From Hymenobacter fodinae (GTDB taxonomy: Bacteria > Bacteroidota > Bacteroidia > Cytophagales > Hymenobacteraceae): a DNA stretch of 64,000 nt. Of the stretch, positions 24,268 to 32,666 are shown one piece after another; within the stretch, counting starts at the first letter, position 1, and each line of letters opens with the position of its first letter. The position numbers were made by a program, and so were the translations under genes. The notes under the pieces are model-generated. The model saw nothing but the letters and a program-made list of their open reading frames with translations, ran no database searches and had not been told where the DNA came from. Location: assembly GCF_004745825.1 (NCBI RefSeq), contig NZ_SRLA01000002.1, positions 1,426,001-1,490,000 of the forward strand, in the 5' to 3' direction.

Positions 24268-24450
24268 AACAAGAAGGGGAAGGAGGGGAGGCTGCCGTAA
24301 AGGCAGCAATCCGGCCGAAAATGGCCCGGGCAGGTTGGCATTGTCGCGGCGCGACAAATACACATTTTCGCCGGGCGAAATAGGCGGGTGCAGGCGATTC
24401 AGCCGGACGCGAACTTACGCACGTCAGAGGAGCTCAATCAGCCTACAAAC
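24268..24450 (-). promoter_or_regulatory. Structured 5' leader segment before cysH
   Basis: Between the leader-ORF hairpin and cysH the minus strand can form several compact hairpins: TTCGCC/GGCGAA, TTGTCGC/GCGACAA (triloop) and GCTGCC/GGCAGC, the last within about 40 bases of the ATG. No ORF is convincing here. These may be alternative partners for the leader structure or affect cysH translation; their role is not shown by sequence. Confidence 0.4.
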
Positions 24451-24451
24451 C

Positions 24452-24495
24452 AAGAAAAAGGAGGAGTGTGGCCCTTAGCAACAACAACACGCCCC
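24452..24495 (-). terminator. Candidate cysteine attenuator (terminator overlapping poly-Cys codons)
   Basis: On the minus strand GGGGCGTG (24495-24488) can pair with CACACTCC (24470-24463), with one mismatch and one G-U pair, followed by TCCTTTTTCTT (U-tract 24459-24452). The first Cys codon overlaps the 5' arm and the other three lie in the loop with the stop codon. A ribosome paused at the Cys codons would cover the 5' arm and prevent the hairpin, so low cysteine would favour readthrough into cysH. Mechanism inferred. Confidence 0.5.
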
Positions 24496-24585
24496 AGTCA
24501 TACAGACGAGGCTAGCCATACCACAACACCCATGCTGTACAGCAGCGGAGGTGGCAGAAGCGGCGGAGTTGATGAAGCGGTTCAC
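24475..24585 (-). CDS. Putative poly-Cys leader peptide of the sulfate-reduction operon (36 codons)
   Basis: GTG at 24585 lies seven bases after the riboswitch P1 helix. The ORF has 36 codons and ends 'MTGACCCC' before TAA, with a further Cys pair in 'HGCCGM' and a single Cys at codon 28. Length, GTG start and terminal Cys run match the ORF at 8029-8139, though the sequence between is not conserved, as expected for a leader whose codons rather than residues matter. Starts at ATG 24519 or 24501 are also possible. Proposed to sense Cys-tRNA supply. Confidence 0.65.
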   Translation of the reverse strand: MNRFINSAASATSAAVQHGCCGMASLVCMTGACCCC

Positions 24586-24592
24586 GGCGTTG

Positions 24593-24690
24593 TTGTTTTT
24601 ATATGGTCAGGACTTGGCACCGTTCCGCACTTACGGATGGTTGCCGGCGCTTCGTAGAGCCTGTCTCTCCACGCCTCTGTATAAAAACAA
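24593..24690 (-). ncRNA. SAM-I (S-box) riboswitch, cysH copy
   Basis: 98-nt aptamer on the minus strand closed by the same perfect 11-bp P1 (plus coordinates 24680-24690 with 24593-24603). The core has AGAGGCG, GAGAGACAGGCTC, CGGCAACC and GGTGCCAAGTCC. It differs from the 7924-8022 copy mainly in compensated stem positions (for example GCGC/CGCC against GCGT/CGCT around P2), which supports selection on RNA structure. It should turn down sulfate assimilation when SAM is abundant. Confidence 0.9.
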
Positions 24691-24718
24691 TCCTTTTGTG
24701 GGTAAAGAATTGGTACTA

Positions 24719-24750
24719 CAAATGTACTGGTCGAAATTTTACACTTCCAA
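24719..24750 (-). promoter_or_regulatory. Bacteroidota-type promoter of the sulfate-reduction cluster
   Basis: On the minus strand TTG (24750-24748), a 21-base spacer and TACATTTG (24726-24719). Transcription should begin about 24712, giving a leader that starts ACCAATTCTTTACCCACAAA, nearly identical to the permease leader. The 24751-25031 stretch beyond it is AT-rich and empty apart from an 8-bp hairpin at 24966-24986 that may lie in the 3' end of the flippase transcript. Confidence 0.75.
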
Positions 24751-25031
24751 ATTTTATTTTTTCAGCAGGTGGATTTACCGCTGCTGCTGAACGCAAAAAA
24801 TGGAAATGCAAAGGTGGGAGAACCAGCCATTCGGGCGTATTAACTATATCGGGTGCTACATGTTTTTACAAACGTGTAATTAATAGGTTGAATTGGGTTT
24901 AATTAACTGATTATTATTGTGTTATACTTAATTTGAGTATCTGAAATTATATGAATAGCGCAGGCAGTAACAGCAATACTGTTACTTGAAAAGGCAAGAA
25001 AATAGTAAAGGAATTGGTACTCCCGCCGTGC

Positions 25032-26513
25032 TTATCTAATAAATCGGCGGCCGAATTTCAGTAGAAACTCAGTGGCTTCAGGGGCTGAATTAGTTAGTAG
25101 AATCAGTCCGGCGTACAGAACAGTCAGTACCGCAGAGCGAAGCACCATCGTCAGGAAGAAGGAGGGTAATGCCGGAACCAGCCAGGCCACTCCGCCCGCC
25201 ACGGCAGCAATGCCGAGGATGAGGGGAATGCGCCAGGTAAAGGGCTGCATGCGGTAGCTGTACCATACAAACCAGGTGCGCGCCAGGTTGATGCTCACCT
25301 GGGCTACGCAGGCGGCCACTGCCGCTCCCACCATGCCCAGGCGCGGTATCAGGAGCCAGTTCAGCACCACCGTCAGCAGGGCCAACGACACGTTAAAAAC
25401 CAGATCGTAACGGTAGCGGGGGGAGGTAATGACAATCAGGCCATTGACGCCGGTGATGCCATCGAAAAGCTTACTGCCGAGCAAGAGCAGGACGACTACC
25501 GTGCCTTCGGCGTAGCTGGCATTGCGCATCAGGGAGTAGATAAAATCCAGGTTCAGCCCGATGCCCAGAGCCAAATAGCAGCCCAGCAGCGTGTTGAGGC
25601 GAGTGGCGCGACGGTAGAAGTCGGCCATGCGGGGCAGGTCCTGCTGTTTCCAGTAGTCGGCGAGGAGGGGGAAGGCTATTTTGTTGAGGGAGCGGGCCGG
25701 AATAGCCAGGGCCGTACTGATGTAGCCGGCCACTGCATAGATGCCGGCCGCCGCCACACTCACCTGCGCGCCCACCATAAGGGTGTCAATAAACATGATA
25801 ATGCTGCCCGACAGGCTCCCCAGCAGAGTAAAAGAGCCCATGCCCAGCAGCTCGCGCAGGGGGCGCACCGTGAATACCTGCCGCGTAGGCCGCCAATGCA
25901 GCTCCCCGATAAAGGCTACGTAACCGGTTAGCAGCAAGGTGATGGCGCCGTTTACGCCCACAAACCACAGCACATAATCCGGAAAAGACAGGAACCCGAA
26001 CCCAAACAGTAAGGCGCCCCCAATAACCAGAACCCGCAGCAGCACATCCTGCACAAAAGAGGAAAAGGCCGTGTGGTACAGCGCCTTCAGGTAGGCATCC
26101 TGCACTGAGTACAGCATGGTAAACAACGCCAGCATGGCGCCCCAGACGTAGTAGGGCGCCAGCAAAGGCGCGTCGGTGCCGTACCATTGCAGCAGCACTG
26201 GCCTACCCAGGAAATACAGCGCCGTTACCACCGCAAACCCCAGCAACGGCACGCCCAGCAGCAAGGGCAAAAAACCCCGGTGCCCCGACTCCGGATGGCG
26301 GAAGTAAGGAAAGAACCGGATGCCCACGCTGGCAAACCCGAAGGCCGCAATCTGCGCATACAGCGTGGCCACCGAGGACAGCGTAGCTGTAACGCCGAGC
26401 TGCTGGGGCGCGAGAAAATTCGGTAGCACTAGGGCTGTGCTGATAAACCCTAGCCCTAGCCCGATGTAAGAGATAATCGTATTGCGCAGCCCCTGCCGCA
26501 GAACTATGCCCAA
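25032..26513 (-). CDS. Oligosaccharide flippase (MATE/MVF-like, Wzx type)
   Basis: About 493 residues with 12-14 transmembrane helices, of the polysaccharide biosynthesis (Wzx) family, which flips lipid-linked sugar units across the inner membrane. I place the start at TTG 26513 (giving MGIVLRQGLRNTIISYIGLG), because family members begin this way. An in-frame ATG at 26567 would add 18 residues encoded by repeat-like GTGAAATGG DNA. It is the last gene of the pseudaminic-acid glycan cluster on this strand. Confidence 0.88.
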   Translation of the reverse strand: MGIVLRQGLRNTIISYIGLGLGFISTALVLPNFLAPQQLGVTATLSSVATLYAQIAAFGFASVGIRFFPYFRHPESGHRGFLPLLLGVPLLGFAVVTALYFLGRPVLLQWYGTDAPLLAPYYVWGAMLALFTMLYSVQDAYLKALYHTAFSSFVQDVLLRVLVIGGALLFGFGFLSFPDYVLWFVGVNGAITLLLTGYVAFIGELHWRPTRQVFTVRPLRELLGMGSFTLLGSLSGSIIMFIDTLMVGAQVSVAAAGIYAVAGYISTALAIPARSLNKIAFPLLADYWKQQDLPRMADFYRRATRLNTLLGCYLALGIGLNLDFIYSLMRNASYAEGTVVVLLLLGSKLFDGITGVNGLIVITSPRYRYDLVFNVSLALLTVVLNWLLIPRLGMVGAAVAACVAQVSINLARTWFVWYSYRMQPFTWRIPLILGIAAVAGGVAWLVPALPSFFLTMVLRSAVLTVLYAGLILLTNSAPEATEFLLKFGRRFIR

Positions 26514-26563
26514 GTGGTGAAATGGTGAAGTGGTTAATTTGTGCAGTGACGAAGAGACCAAGA

Positions 26564-26672
26564 GCACGTCATCCTGAATCTAAGCAAAGGAGCTTTTCAG
26601 GTAAGAACGACTGGACTAAAACAGTCCGTGCTGACGTGGTAAGGTCCTTCTCTTGGCCTCAAGATGACGTGC
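26564..26672. repeat. Palindromic repeat, family B (CACGTCATCCTGA type), inverted copy
   Basis: Left arm GCACGTCATCCTGAATC and right arm CAAGATGACGTGC, with the conserved family core (AACGACTGG...CCGTGCTGACGTG) in reverse orientation relative to 29561-29663 and 55469-55574. Its right edge runs into the coding end of the 26659-28065 gene and supplies that gene's stop codon. Confidence 0.8.
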
Positions 26673-28065
26673 TGGTAGGCTTGTTCATTTCACCAACGAT
26701 ATCCTGGCCGTTGACGAAGGCCACAGCACGGCTGCGAAGGTACTCCATGATTTCGGCGAACTGACGCGGACCCGTATTCTTGTTGGCCGGGTCAAAATTC
26801 TCGTTGTGCCAGAGCAGCGTGCAGACACCACCAAACCGCTCTATTTCCTGCAGCATCGGCGTTATGGCTGGCAGTATCTCCTCGGGTGCCAACTGCAGGT
26901 AACGTGGATGGTGCAAGGTGGCATCCATCACGTTGAGCGGTATTTCGAGGAAAGTACACTCTTGCCTTAATTGGAAATTGAATGGAAAAAACGGCAAGCA
27001 GTAGGAATTTCGGAAGCCGAAGTGTTCAGCAAAGCCTAAAGTCGAGTCGTAGCAAGCAGGAATAGATTCAACTATTAGTGGGGTAATAGTAGGTTCCCAT
27101 TTCAAATAGTGAAATCGGTTGCCCAAGTAGATGCCCGAATCAAATGGTAAATCCACTATTTCTCTCATAGCAGCAGTTTCTAGCGCCAACTTGACGCTAT
27201 CGGCATTTATGCTACCATGAACTGCTACTTCAGCTGTATTTCTGTGTAAGTGACGGATCTGTGTCACAAGCAGTGCCTGCTGCACTTTATAATCCGCATT
27301 CGGTGTGCCATTGGCGGCTTTGCGGTGCTCGGGTAGGAAGAAGAACGTACTCTTAGCTTCGTAGCTGGCTACCGTTTGCTGCACCTCTTCCAGATTATCC
27401 CAGGCATCTTTCTGGGTGAAGTGCTGCCAGAGGTGCCGGGCCAGGCTAGGCCAGTCGCGGCGCTGAATAGCCGCTTTGGTGGGGGCCTTCCAGGCGCTGT
27501 AGAGGTTGTCGATATCGTGGGTGACGAAGGCCGCCCATTGCGCACCGTTCAGCCACGTACGGGGTTGCAGGGAGTGGCCTACCATATGCTGTATTGCTGT
27601 TTTGAGCACATCGAAGTAGTAGTTAACTACTGGCATCGTCACGAAACCGTACTGCCGCTGCACACTGGCCGCGTACGGAAACCGGCCGTGCTGGTCACGC
27701 TCCTCGGAGTAATATTCCTGCCAGCCGCTGAGCAGGTAAAACGCCCCCGAAATAATATCGGCATTGATGATAGGATGCCCACTTGGAAGCAGTTCCAGCA
27801 GCGGCCTCTGCGGCTCCGCGTCGAAGAAAAAGGGTACCGACTGGCCTAGCCACTCCCGCATATTAGGCGCCGCGGGGTATGGGTTCGTCTGGCTGAAAAA
27901 CCCGCCGGCGCCGTCCGCTACTTGCAGTTGGGGTTGAGTATCCACATAGCCGATGGAGATATCGGGCACGTTCTCGTAGGCCAGTCGGAAATGGCGGAGC
28001 ACGTAGGCCAGTCGGGTTTCGGTGGAAACCGGCTGGGGGGGTGTTGCAAAGGCGGGAGCGGGCAT
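26659..28065 (-). CDS. Polysaccharide deacetylase-like protein (DUF7033 type)
   Basis: 468 residues, no signal peptide. An N-terminal domain of about 130 residues ('LLSGWQEYYSEERDQHGRFPY') is followed by a NodB-like barrel: 'WAAFVTHDIDNLY' with the metal-site Asp pair (HDID), 'STFFFLPEHRK', 'EVAVHGSINA' and 'CTLLWHNENFD'. This architecture occurs in Bacteroidota surface-polysaccharide clusters. It may deacetylate or otherwise trim a glycan intermediate. The last residues (PTSTSS) and the stop are encoded by the edge of a family B palindrome, so the native C-terminus may have been altered. Confidence 0.8.
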   Translation of the reverse strand: MPAPAFATPPQPVSTETRLAYVLRHFRLAYENVPDISIGYVDTQPQLQVADGAGGFFSQTNPYPAAPNMREWLGQSVPFFFDAEPQRPLLELLPSGHPIINADIISGAFYLLSGWQEYYSEERDQHGRFPYAASVQRQYGFVTMPVVNYYFDVLKTAIQHMVGHSLQPRTWLNGAQWAAFVTHDIDNLYSAWKAPTKAAIQRRDWPSLARHLWQHFTQKDAWDNLEEVQQTVASYEAKSTFFFLPEHRKAANGTPNADYKVQQALLVTQIRHLHRNTAEVAVHGSINADSVKLALETAAMREIVDLPFDSGIYLGNRFHYLKWEPTITPLIVESIPACYDSTLGFAEHFGFRNSYCLPFFPFNFQLRQECTFLEIPLNVMDATLHHPRYLQLAPEEILPAITPMLQEIERFGGVCTLLWHNENFDPANKNTGPRQFAEIMEYLRSRAVAFVNGQDIVGEMNKPTSTSS

Positions 28066-28135
28066 GGCGGCAAGTATAGCAAGTTTTGCAGATGACGGTT
28101 CCCGCGGAGGTTTTCGCAGAGGACGCTGAGCTGTT

Positions 28136-29434
28136 CTAGGCCTGCTTTGTAAGCCAATCGTCTAATAAACGCAATGCGCGTTGCTGGCTGCGGCCTTCAT
28201 CGGGCGTACCGAGGGTGGCATTGTAGTAGGCGGCGCGGCGGTAGAGGTCAGCGGGTTTGTGCTGCTGGTAGCGGCGGAGCAGTGTCGATAATTCGGGCAG
28301 GGTGTTGGCGCGTTCTACCAAGCCGTGGGCCACGTAGCCGTAGTAATCGTCGGTGATGCCGTGGGTGCCGAAGCGGTAGTAGATACTAGCCAGATTTAGC
28401 AGCGTCGCCTCCAGATGGGTGCTGGTATCGGCGGCAATGAGGGCGTCTTGCTGCTGCAGAAACTCGAAGACGTTGTGCTGGCGGGCATCCGAGAACTGTA
28501 GCTGCGGGTGCTGCTGGCGCAAGAAGGAGAAGTCGCGCGTATCGCCGGGGTGGGGACGGAAGGTGAAGGTGAGAGTTGGAAACTCTCGCAGCAAGTGGCC
28601 TAGCGACTCAGCAATGGCCTGGGTGTCATCGAGGGCGTTGCAGGCCAGGCCTACGCGCTGTACCGTGGGGTTTTGGTTTTTCGAGGCTAGAAAGGCATCC
28701 GCTTTGGGCATGCCCACCAACTCCGTATGACCGTGCACGGGGCCGCACTGGCGGTATTTGTCCAGTGCGTCCTGACCTTCGAGCAAACTCAGATCGAACC
28801 CCAACGGCGGAAAGTTGGTGCTCACGCTGGCGTGCTGCACGTAGGCCGTGGGCACGCCGCAGGCGCGGGCGGCCAGCAGCAGGGCGCGGGCATCATCATT
28901 ATGGTCGTTGGCGAAGACGATAGCCTTTGGTCGGTAGTGCCGCAAGGCCCGACAGTACACCTCATAGTAGCCAATGGCGTTGAAAATCAGATCAAAAAAA
29001 CGCCACGCCTTGCGGCCTTCCGTGCGCCAGAGGCCTAACAATACCTTCGGCAATTGCCGGTAATACAGCAACTTACGCCGCAATGACAATCGGTTTACTT
29101 GCCGGTTGTAGCGCCCTATCTGCTTGCTCTGCCCCGCTACCAGCACGCTATCCATCCGGGCTTCGCGTACAAAGTGTAACGAGTCGTAGTTGTTCTGACT
29201 CACCACGTAGAGCCACACCTTGCCCCGCAACTGCTCTGGGTTGCGCACCGGCCGAAACACGTTGCCCACCAGCCGCACGGCCGCGTAGCCCGCCACCTTC
29301 AGTAGCCGCTTCAGTGGCCTAGCTGGCGAAATAGGTTCCAGCATGTGCGCCGGCAGGGCCGCAAACAGGTCAGTAAAGCGCAGTTGCAGAATGTCGCGCA
29401 GGCGGGCGGTGGGAGTGGCAGGAACGTCGGGCAT
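28136..29434 (-). CDS. GT-B-like glycosyltransferase, candidate pseudaminic acid transferase
   Basis: 432 residues. The C-terminal half has the signature 'TFTFRPHPGDTRDFSFL' and 'ALIAADTSTHLEATLLN', resembling the nucleotide-sugar side of CDP-glycerol transferases, KpsS-type and sialyl/Kdo transferases of GT-B fold. The N-terminal half contains 'AIVFANDHNDDARALLLAARACGVPTAYVQHASVS', where 'YVQHA' is typical of this group. It directly follows pseI in transcription order, so it may transfer Pse from CMP-Pse. That assignment is inference; the family call is moderate. Confidence 0.65.
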   Translation of the reverse strand: MPDVPATPTARLRDILQLRFTDLFAALPAHMLEPISPARPLKRLLKVAGYAAVRLVGNVFRPVRNPEQLRGKVWLYVVSQNNYDSLHFVREARMDSVLVAGQSKQIGRYNRQVNRLSLRRKLLYYRQLPKVLLGLWRTEGRKAWRFFDLIFNAIGYYEVYCRALRHYRPKAIVFANDHNDDARALLLAARACGVPTAYVQHASVSTNFPPLGFDLSLLEGQDALDKYRQCGPVHGHTELVGMPKADAFLASKNQNPTVQRVGLACNALDDTQAIAESLGHLLREFPTLTFTFRPHPGDTRDFSFLRQQHPQLQFSDARQHNVFEFLQQQDALIAADTSTHLEATLLNLASIYYRFGTHGITDDYYGYVAHGLVERANTLPELSTLLRRYQQHKPADLYRRAAYYNATLGTPDEGRSQQRALRLLDDWLTKQA

Positions 29435-29504
29435 TAAGTAAGCGGCAAGTCGAGCAGGTAAAGTTGTAGAAGAGGCGACTAGCTGGCCTAGAACAACACT
29501 GAAT

Positions 29505-29727
29505 GACCGTCATGTCGAGCGAAGTCGAGACATCTCGCGTGCTAATGGTGCCATTATACCAGCACGTCATCCTGAGTGGAACGAAGAGTCTTGCACATCA
29601 GCACGAGGCGCTAGGCCAGTCGTTCCAGCGTGACAAGATCTTTCCTGTGTCAGGATGACGTGCGAGTGTGTTGAGTTAGCATGGCAACATCAGGCCGCGA
29701 GATGTCTCGACTCCGCTCGACATGGCA
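29505..29727. repeat. Nested palindromes: family A enclosing a family B element
   Basis: Outer arms: GTCATGTCGAGCGAAGTCGA (from about 29509) and the inverse TCGACTCCGCTCGACATG (to about 29726). Inside lies a complete family B element, GCACGTCATCCTGAGTGG to GTCAGGATGACGTGC (29561-29663). The inner element has gone into the loop of the outer one. This occupies most of the gap between pseI and the glycosyltransferase. Confidence 0.8.
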
Positions 29728-29763
29728 GTGCTTATGAAAGAAGCTTTATTAATCCGGTACAGC

Positions 29764-30804
29764 TTACAGAGCGTCCCAAGTAAGGGGGGTGCCGGCTTGC
29801 AAGTGTTGGCGGGCGGGCTTACCCAGGAGCTGGTCGTAGTAGCGGGGGGGCAAACCGTCGCCGGGGCGCACTACGCGCAGGTTGTCTTTGGTAAATACCT
29901 CACCAGCTTTGATGTCCTGGGCCACGTACAACGAGCGTTTGTAGAGGCGGCTTTTTTCTTCGGCTCGCTGCACACCGTACTGCACCTGGCCTAGCGCTTG
30001 CCAGGCCCGCTCGGTTTCCGTTACCAGTTGGGCTACTTCCTCGGGCTCCAGAGAGAAGGCCGAGTCTACGCCTCCGTCGGCGCGGCGCAGGGTCACGTGC
30101 TTTTCTACTACGCAGGCACCCAGGGCCACGGCAGCCACGGCGGCGCCCACGCCCATGGTGTGGTCGGAGAGGCCTACGAGGCAGTCGGGGAAGAGCTGTT
30201 GGAAGTGGGGTAGCGTACGCAGGTTAGTGTTTTGCGGCGTAGCGGGGTATGTGCTGGTGCACTTTAGCAAAATCAGCTCCTTACAGCCCGCGGCGCGTAG
30301 CACCTGCACGGCCTCTGCCACCTCAGAAAGCTGACTGGCTCCGGTGCTCATGATAACGGGCTTACCCGTAGCGGCAACCCGGCGGAGCAAAGGCCAATCG
30401 GTGTTTTCGAAGGAGGCAATTTTGTAGGCCGGTACGTCGAGGGTTTCTAGAAAATCCACGGCGGTTTCATCGAAAGGCGAGCTGAAAGCTAGCATACCGT
30501 GCTCCCGCGCCCGATCGAACAAGGGCTTGTGCCACTCCCAAGGCGTATGGGCTTCCTGGTAAAGCTCGTGCAGCTCGCGGCCGTACCAAAGGGAGCTGGG
30601 GTCGTCGATGCGGTAGGCGCCGGGCAGCGTCATGGTATCGGCGGTGTAGGTCTGGAGTTTGATGGCGTGGGCACCGGCCGCCGCCATAGCATCTACAATC
30701 GCTAGGCCCCGGTTGAGGTCCTGGTTATGGTTGCCGCTGAGCTCGGCAATGATGAAAGGTGGCTGGTCGGGGCCGATGGGGCGGGGGCCGATGGAAATCT
30801 GCAT
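29764..30804 (-). CDS. pseI: Pseudaminic acid synthase (PseI)
   Basis: 346 residues, the normal length. It condenses 2,4-diacetamido-2,4,6-trideoxy-L-altropyranose with phosphoenolpyruvate to pseudaminic acid. The NeuB-type TIM barrel (about 1-280) carries 'FIIAELSGNHNQDLNRGLAI', 'AIKLQTYTADTMTLP', 'KIASFENTDWPLLR' and 'GLSDHTMG'; a SAF antifreeze-like domain (about 285-346) completes it. Flanked by palindromic repeats on both sides. Confidence 0.95.
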   Translation of the reverse strand: MQISIGPRPIGPDQPPFIIAELSGNHNQDLNRGLAIVDAMAAAGAHAIKLQTYTADTMTLPGAYRIDDPSSLWYGRELHELYQEAHTPWEWHKPLFDRAREHGMLAFSSPFDETAVDFLETLDVPAYKIASFENTDWPLLRRVAATGKPVIMSTGASQLSEVAEAVQVLRAAGCKELILLKCTSTYPATPQNTNLRTLPHFQQLFPDCLVGLSDHTMGVGAAVAAVALGACVVEKHVTLRRADGGVDSAFSLEPEEVAQLVTETERAWQALGQVQYGVQRAEEKSRLYKRSLYVAQDIKAGEVFTKDNLRVVRPGDGLPPRYYDQLLGKPARQHLQAGTPLTWDAL

Positions 30805-30913
30805 GCTGCAAAAATACGAAGCCCCGCGGGAGGCGGGACTATCGGTTAAAAGTAGGCGTCGGGTTCAGTGGGACGCGAGTGTTACTAGGCGCAAAGTAGG
30901 CGCCGCTGATATG

Positions 30914-31048
30914 TGCTGTAGAGACGCGTATTCATATTTCAGTGGCAGAATGATTAATAACAGAACAGTTGGTCCAGGGCGATTAGCCTAGAATGGTTAC
31001 GATTATAACTTCGGCAACGAAGAAACGCATATGTGCGTCTCCACAGCA
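30914..31048. repeat. Palindromic repeat, family D, long form
   Basis: TGCTGTAGAGACGCGTATTC at the left faces GCGTCTCCACAGCA at the right, about 95 bases apart, in the 269-base gap between the pseGH fusion and pseI. Nothing else was seen in this gap. Confidence 0.6.
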
Positions 31049-31073
31049 TTCTGGCCTAGCTGATCCTTCGCAC

Positions 31074-32624
31074 TCAGCCCATTATGCGTGGCTGCTGATC
31101 TACCACCGCAGCCTGCCAGCCAAAAACAACCCGGTTATCTTTCGATGAAGTGGACACTAACCTTTGATAACCTGCCCGCTCAAATGCTCTAATAGAAGCC
31201 ACGTTGGCTGGCTGCACGTGGCCTAGCACCCGCCGTACTTGCGGAAACTGCGCCGTAACCTGCCGAGTGCCGGCCAGCAGCAACAAAGCGGCCAGGCCCC
31301 GGCCCCTAAATCGGGCATCCAGCAAATAGCTTAGCGTGGCTTCCTCGCCCTCCACGGCAAACCGGATCAGGCCGGCGGGTAGGCCGGTGGCAGCGTCTTG
31401 GGCCAGCAAAAGCAGGGCTTGAGGGTCGGCGAGGCGGGCAGCCAGCCACTGCCGGTGGTCGGCGGGTGCCACGGGGTTGGGGTTGAACGAGTGCTGTCGT
31501 ACCGCCGGCTCGTTGGTCCAGGCCAGAAGCTGGTCGGAGTCGGCGGCCGTAACGGGGCGCAGGTAGAAGGGTGGGGGCGGCAGGAGCAACGAGGTAAACT
31601 CCTGATGAAGCCGCTCGGCCGTCAGCCCGTCGAACACGTTACGCTGCGCCTCTTGGAGTTGGCTGGCAATGCGAGCTGCTTCGGGCGAGGTTAGCACGTT
31701 GGAAGCCGAGGTGTAGGGTAGGGCTAGGCCTGCCTGCCGCAGATACTGGGCTATATCGTATTGGTTGTCGGCAACCGGTAAAATGAACAAAAGGCCCCCG
31801 CCAGCCGCGCAATACTCGTAGCTCACCGTGCTGGCTGAGCACACGGCCGCCCCGCACTGGTGCATCAGTTCAGCCAATTGCTCTCCGGTAAGGTTGCGGT
31901 GCAACAGCAGCCGGGGCTGATCCTGGGCCCAGGATTGCAAACTATCCCAGTTGGCGTAGGCGCTGCCCACTACGGCATGTACCTGCGGGGCCGAGGGCAA
32001 GTCTAGCAAAGCTGCCGCTACACGTTGGGTTTGGTAGGTGGGGTCGGCGCCGCCTAGGCACACCAGAATCTGGTTCGGGTCGGGAGCCTCGGTGGTTTCC
32101 CGGGGCTGGCGGAAAGCTGCTCGCAGCGGGGCATACGCTGGCCCACTGAGCAAACGCGCGCCGGGCTGGCGCAACTCATATTGTTTCAGGGTGATGCCCC
32201 CGGCCGGGTTCAGGATGAGGTCGGCGGCCAGGGGGTAGCTGTGCAGGTCGTCAAGGTACACCAGGCGGGATATTGCCCCGCGCACCGTGTTTTGGTACTC
32301 GTAGCGGAAGTCATACCCATCGAGTACTAGCACATCAGTAGGACGTAGCACCTGCCGTACCAGCTCGGCGGCTTCTTCGGGCAGCGGCCGGAGCGGCAGT
32401 TGCTGCACTTCAAGGCCCCCGGCAGTGAGCTGCTGCACTAGCTCCGGATCGGGTTGCCGAATCAGAAAAAGCCGTTCAGCGGCCAGCGGAGCCAGCATCT
32501 CCGCCAGGGCCAGCAGGCGCATCACGTGGCCTAGGCCTATGCGGGAGTTACCATCGGCCCGAAATACAAGGCGGGGTATCCGGACCGCCGAAGCCGCCTC
32601 AGCGGTCGAAACAGAAGTTTCCAT
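31074..32624 (-). CDS. PseG-PseH fusion: UDP-sugar hydrolase + N-acetyltransferase
   Basis: 516-residue fusion. Residues about 15-340 are PseG (UDP-2,4-diacetamido-2,4,6-trideoxy-altropyranose hydrolase, GT-B-like): 'RADGNSRIGLGHVMRLLALA' with the catalytic His of GLGH, 'VLDGYDFRYEY' and 'LVCLGGADPTYQT'. Residues about 353-510 are a GNAT acetyltransferase (PseH role): 'FYLRPVTAADSDQLLAWTN' and the acetyl-CoA loop 'DARFRGRGLAALLLLAG'. PseH acts before PseG in the pathway, so the fusion joins two successive steps. No separate pseH was found. Confidence 0.93.
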   Translation of the reverse strand: METSVSTAEAASAVRIPRLVFRADGNSRIGLGHVMRLLALAEMLAPLAAERLFLIRQPDPELVQQLTAGGLEVQQLPLRPLPEEAAELVRQVLRPTDVLVLDGYDFRYEYQNTVRGAISRLVYLDDLHSYPLAADLILNPAGGITLKQYELRQPGARLLSGPAYAPLRAAFRQPRETTEAPDPNQILVCLGGADPTYQTQRVAAALLDLPSAPQVHAVVGSAYANWDSLQSWAQDQPRLLLHRNLTGEQLAELMHQCGAAVCSASTVSYEYCAAGGGLLFILPVADNQYDIAQYLRQAGLALPYTSASNVLTSPEAARIASQLQEAQRNVFDGLTAERLHQEFTSLLLPPPPFYLRPVTAADSDQLLAWTNEPAVRQHSFNPNPVAPADHRQWLAARLADPQALLLLAQDAATGLPAGLIRFAVEGEEATLSYLLDARFRGRGLAALLLLAGTRQVTAQFPQVRRVLGHVQPANVASIRAFERAGYQRLVSTSSKDNRVVFGWQAAVVDQQPRIMG

Positions 32625-32666
32625 GCCCCGAAAGTAGGGAGCCCGCCCGTAACCGCCGGTAGTGGC

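Noticed and set aside
24551..24902. Plus-strand ORFs opposite the second SAM riboswitch and promoter
   Set aside because: Translations follow the reverse of the aptamer (a shared TFRS-like reading arises from the conserved RNA), not a protein family.
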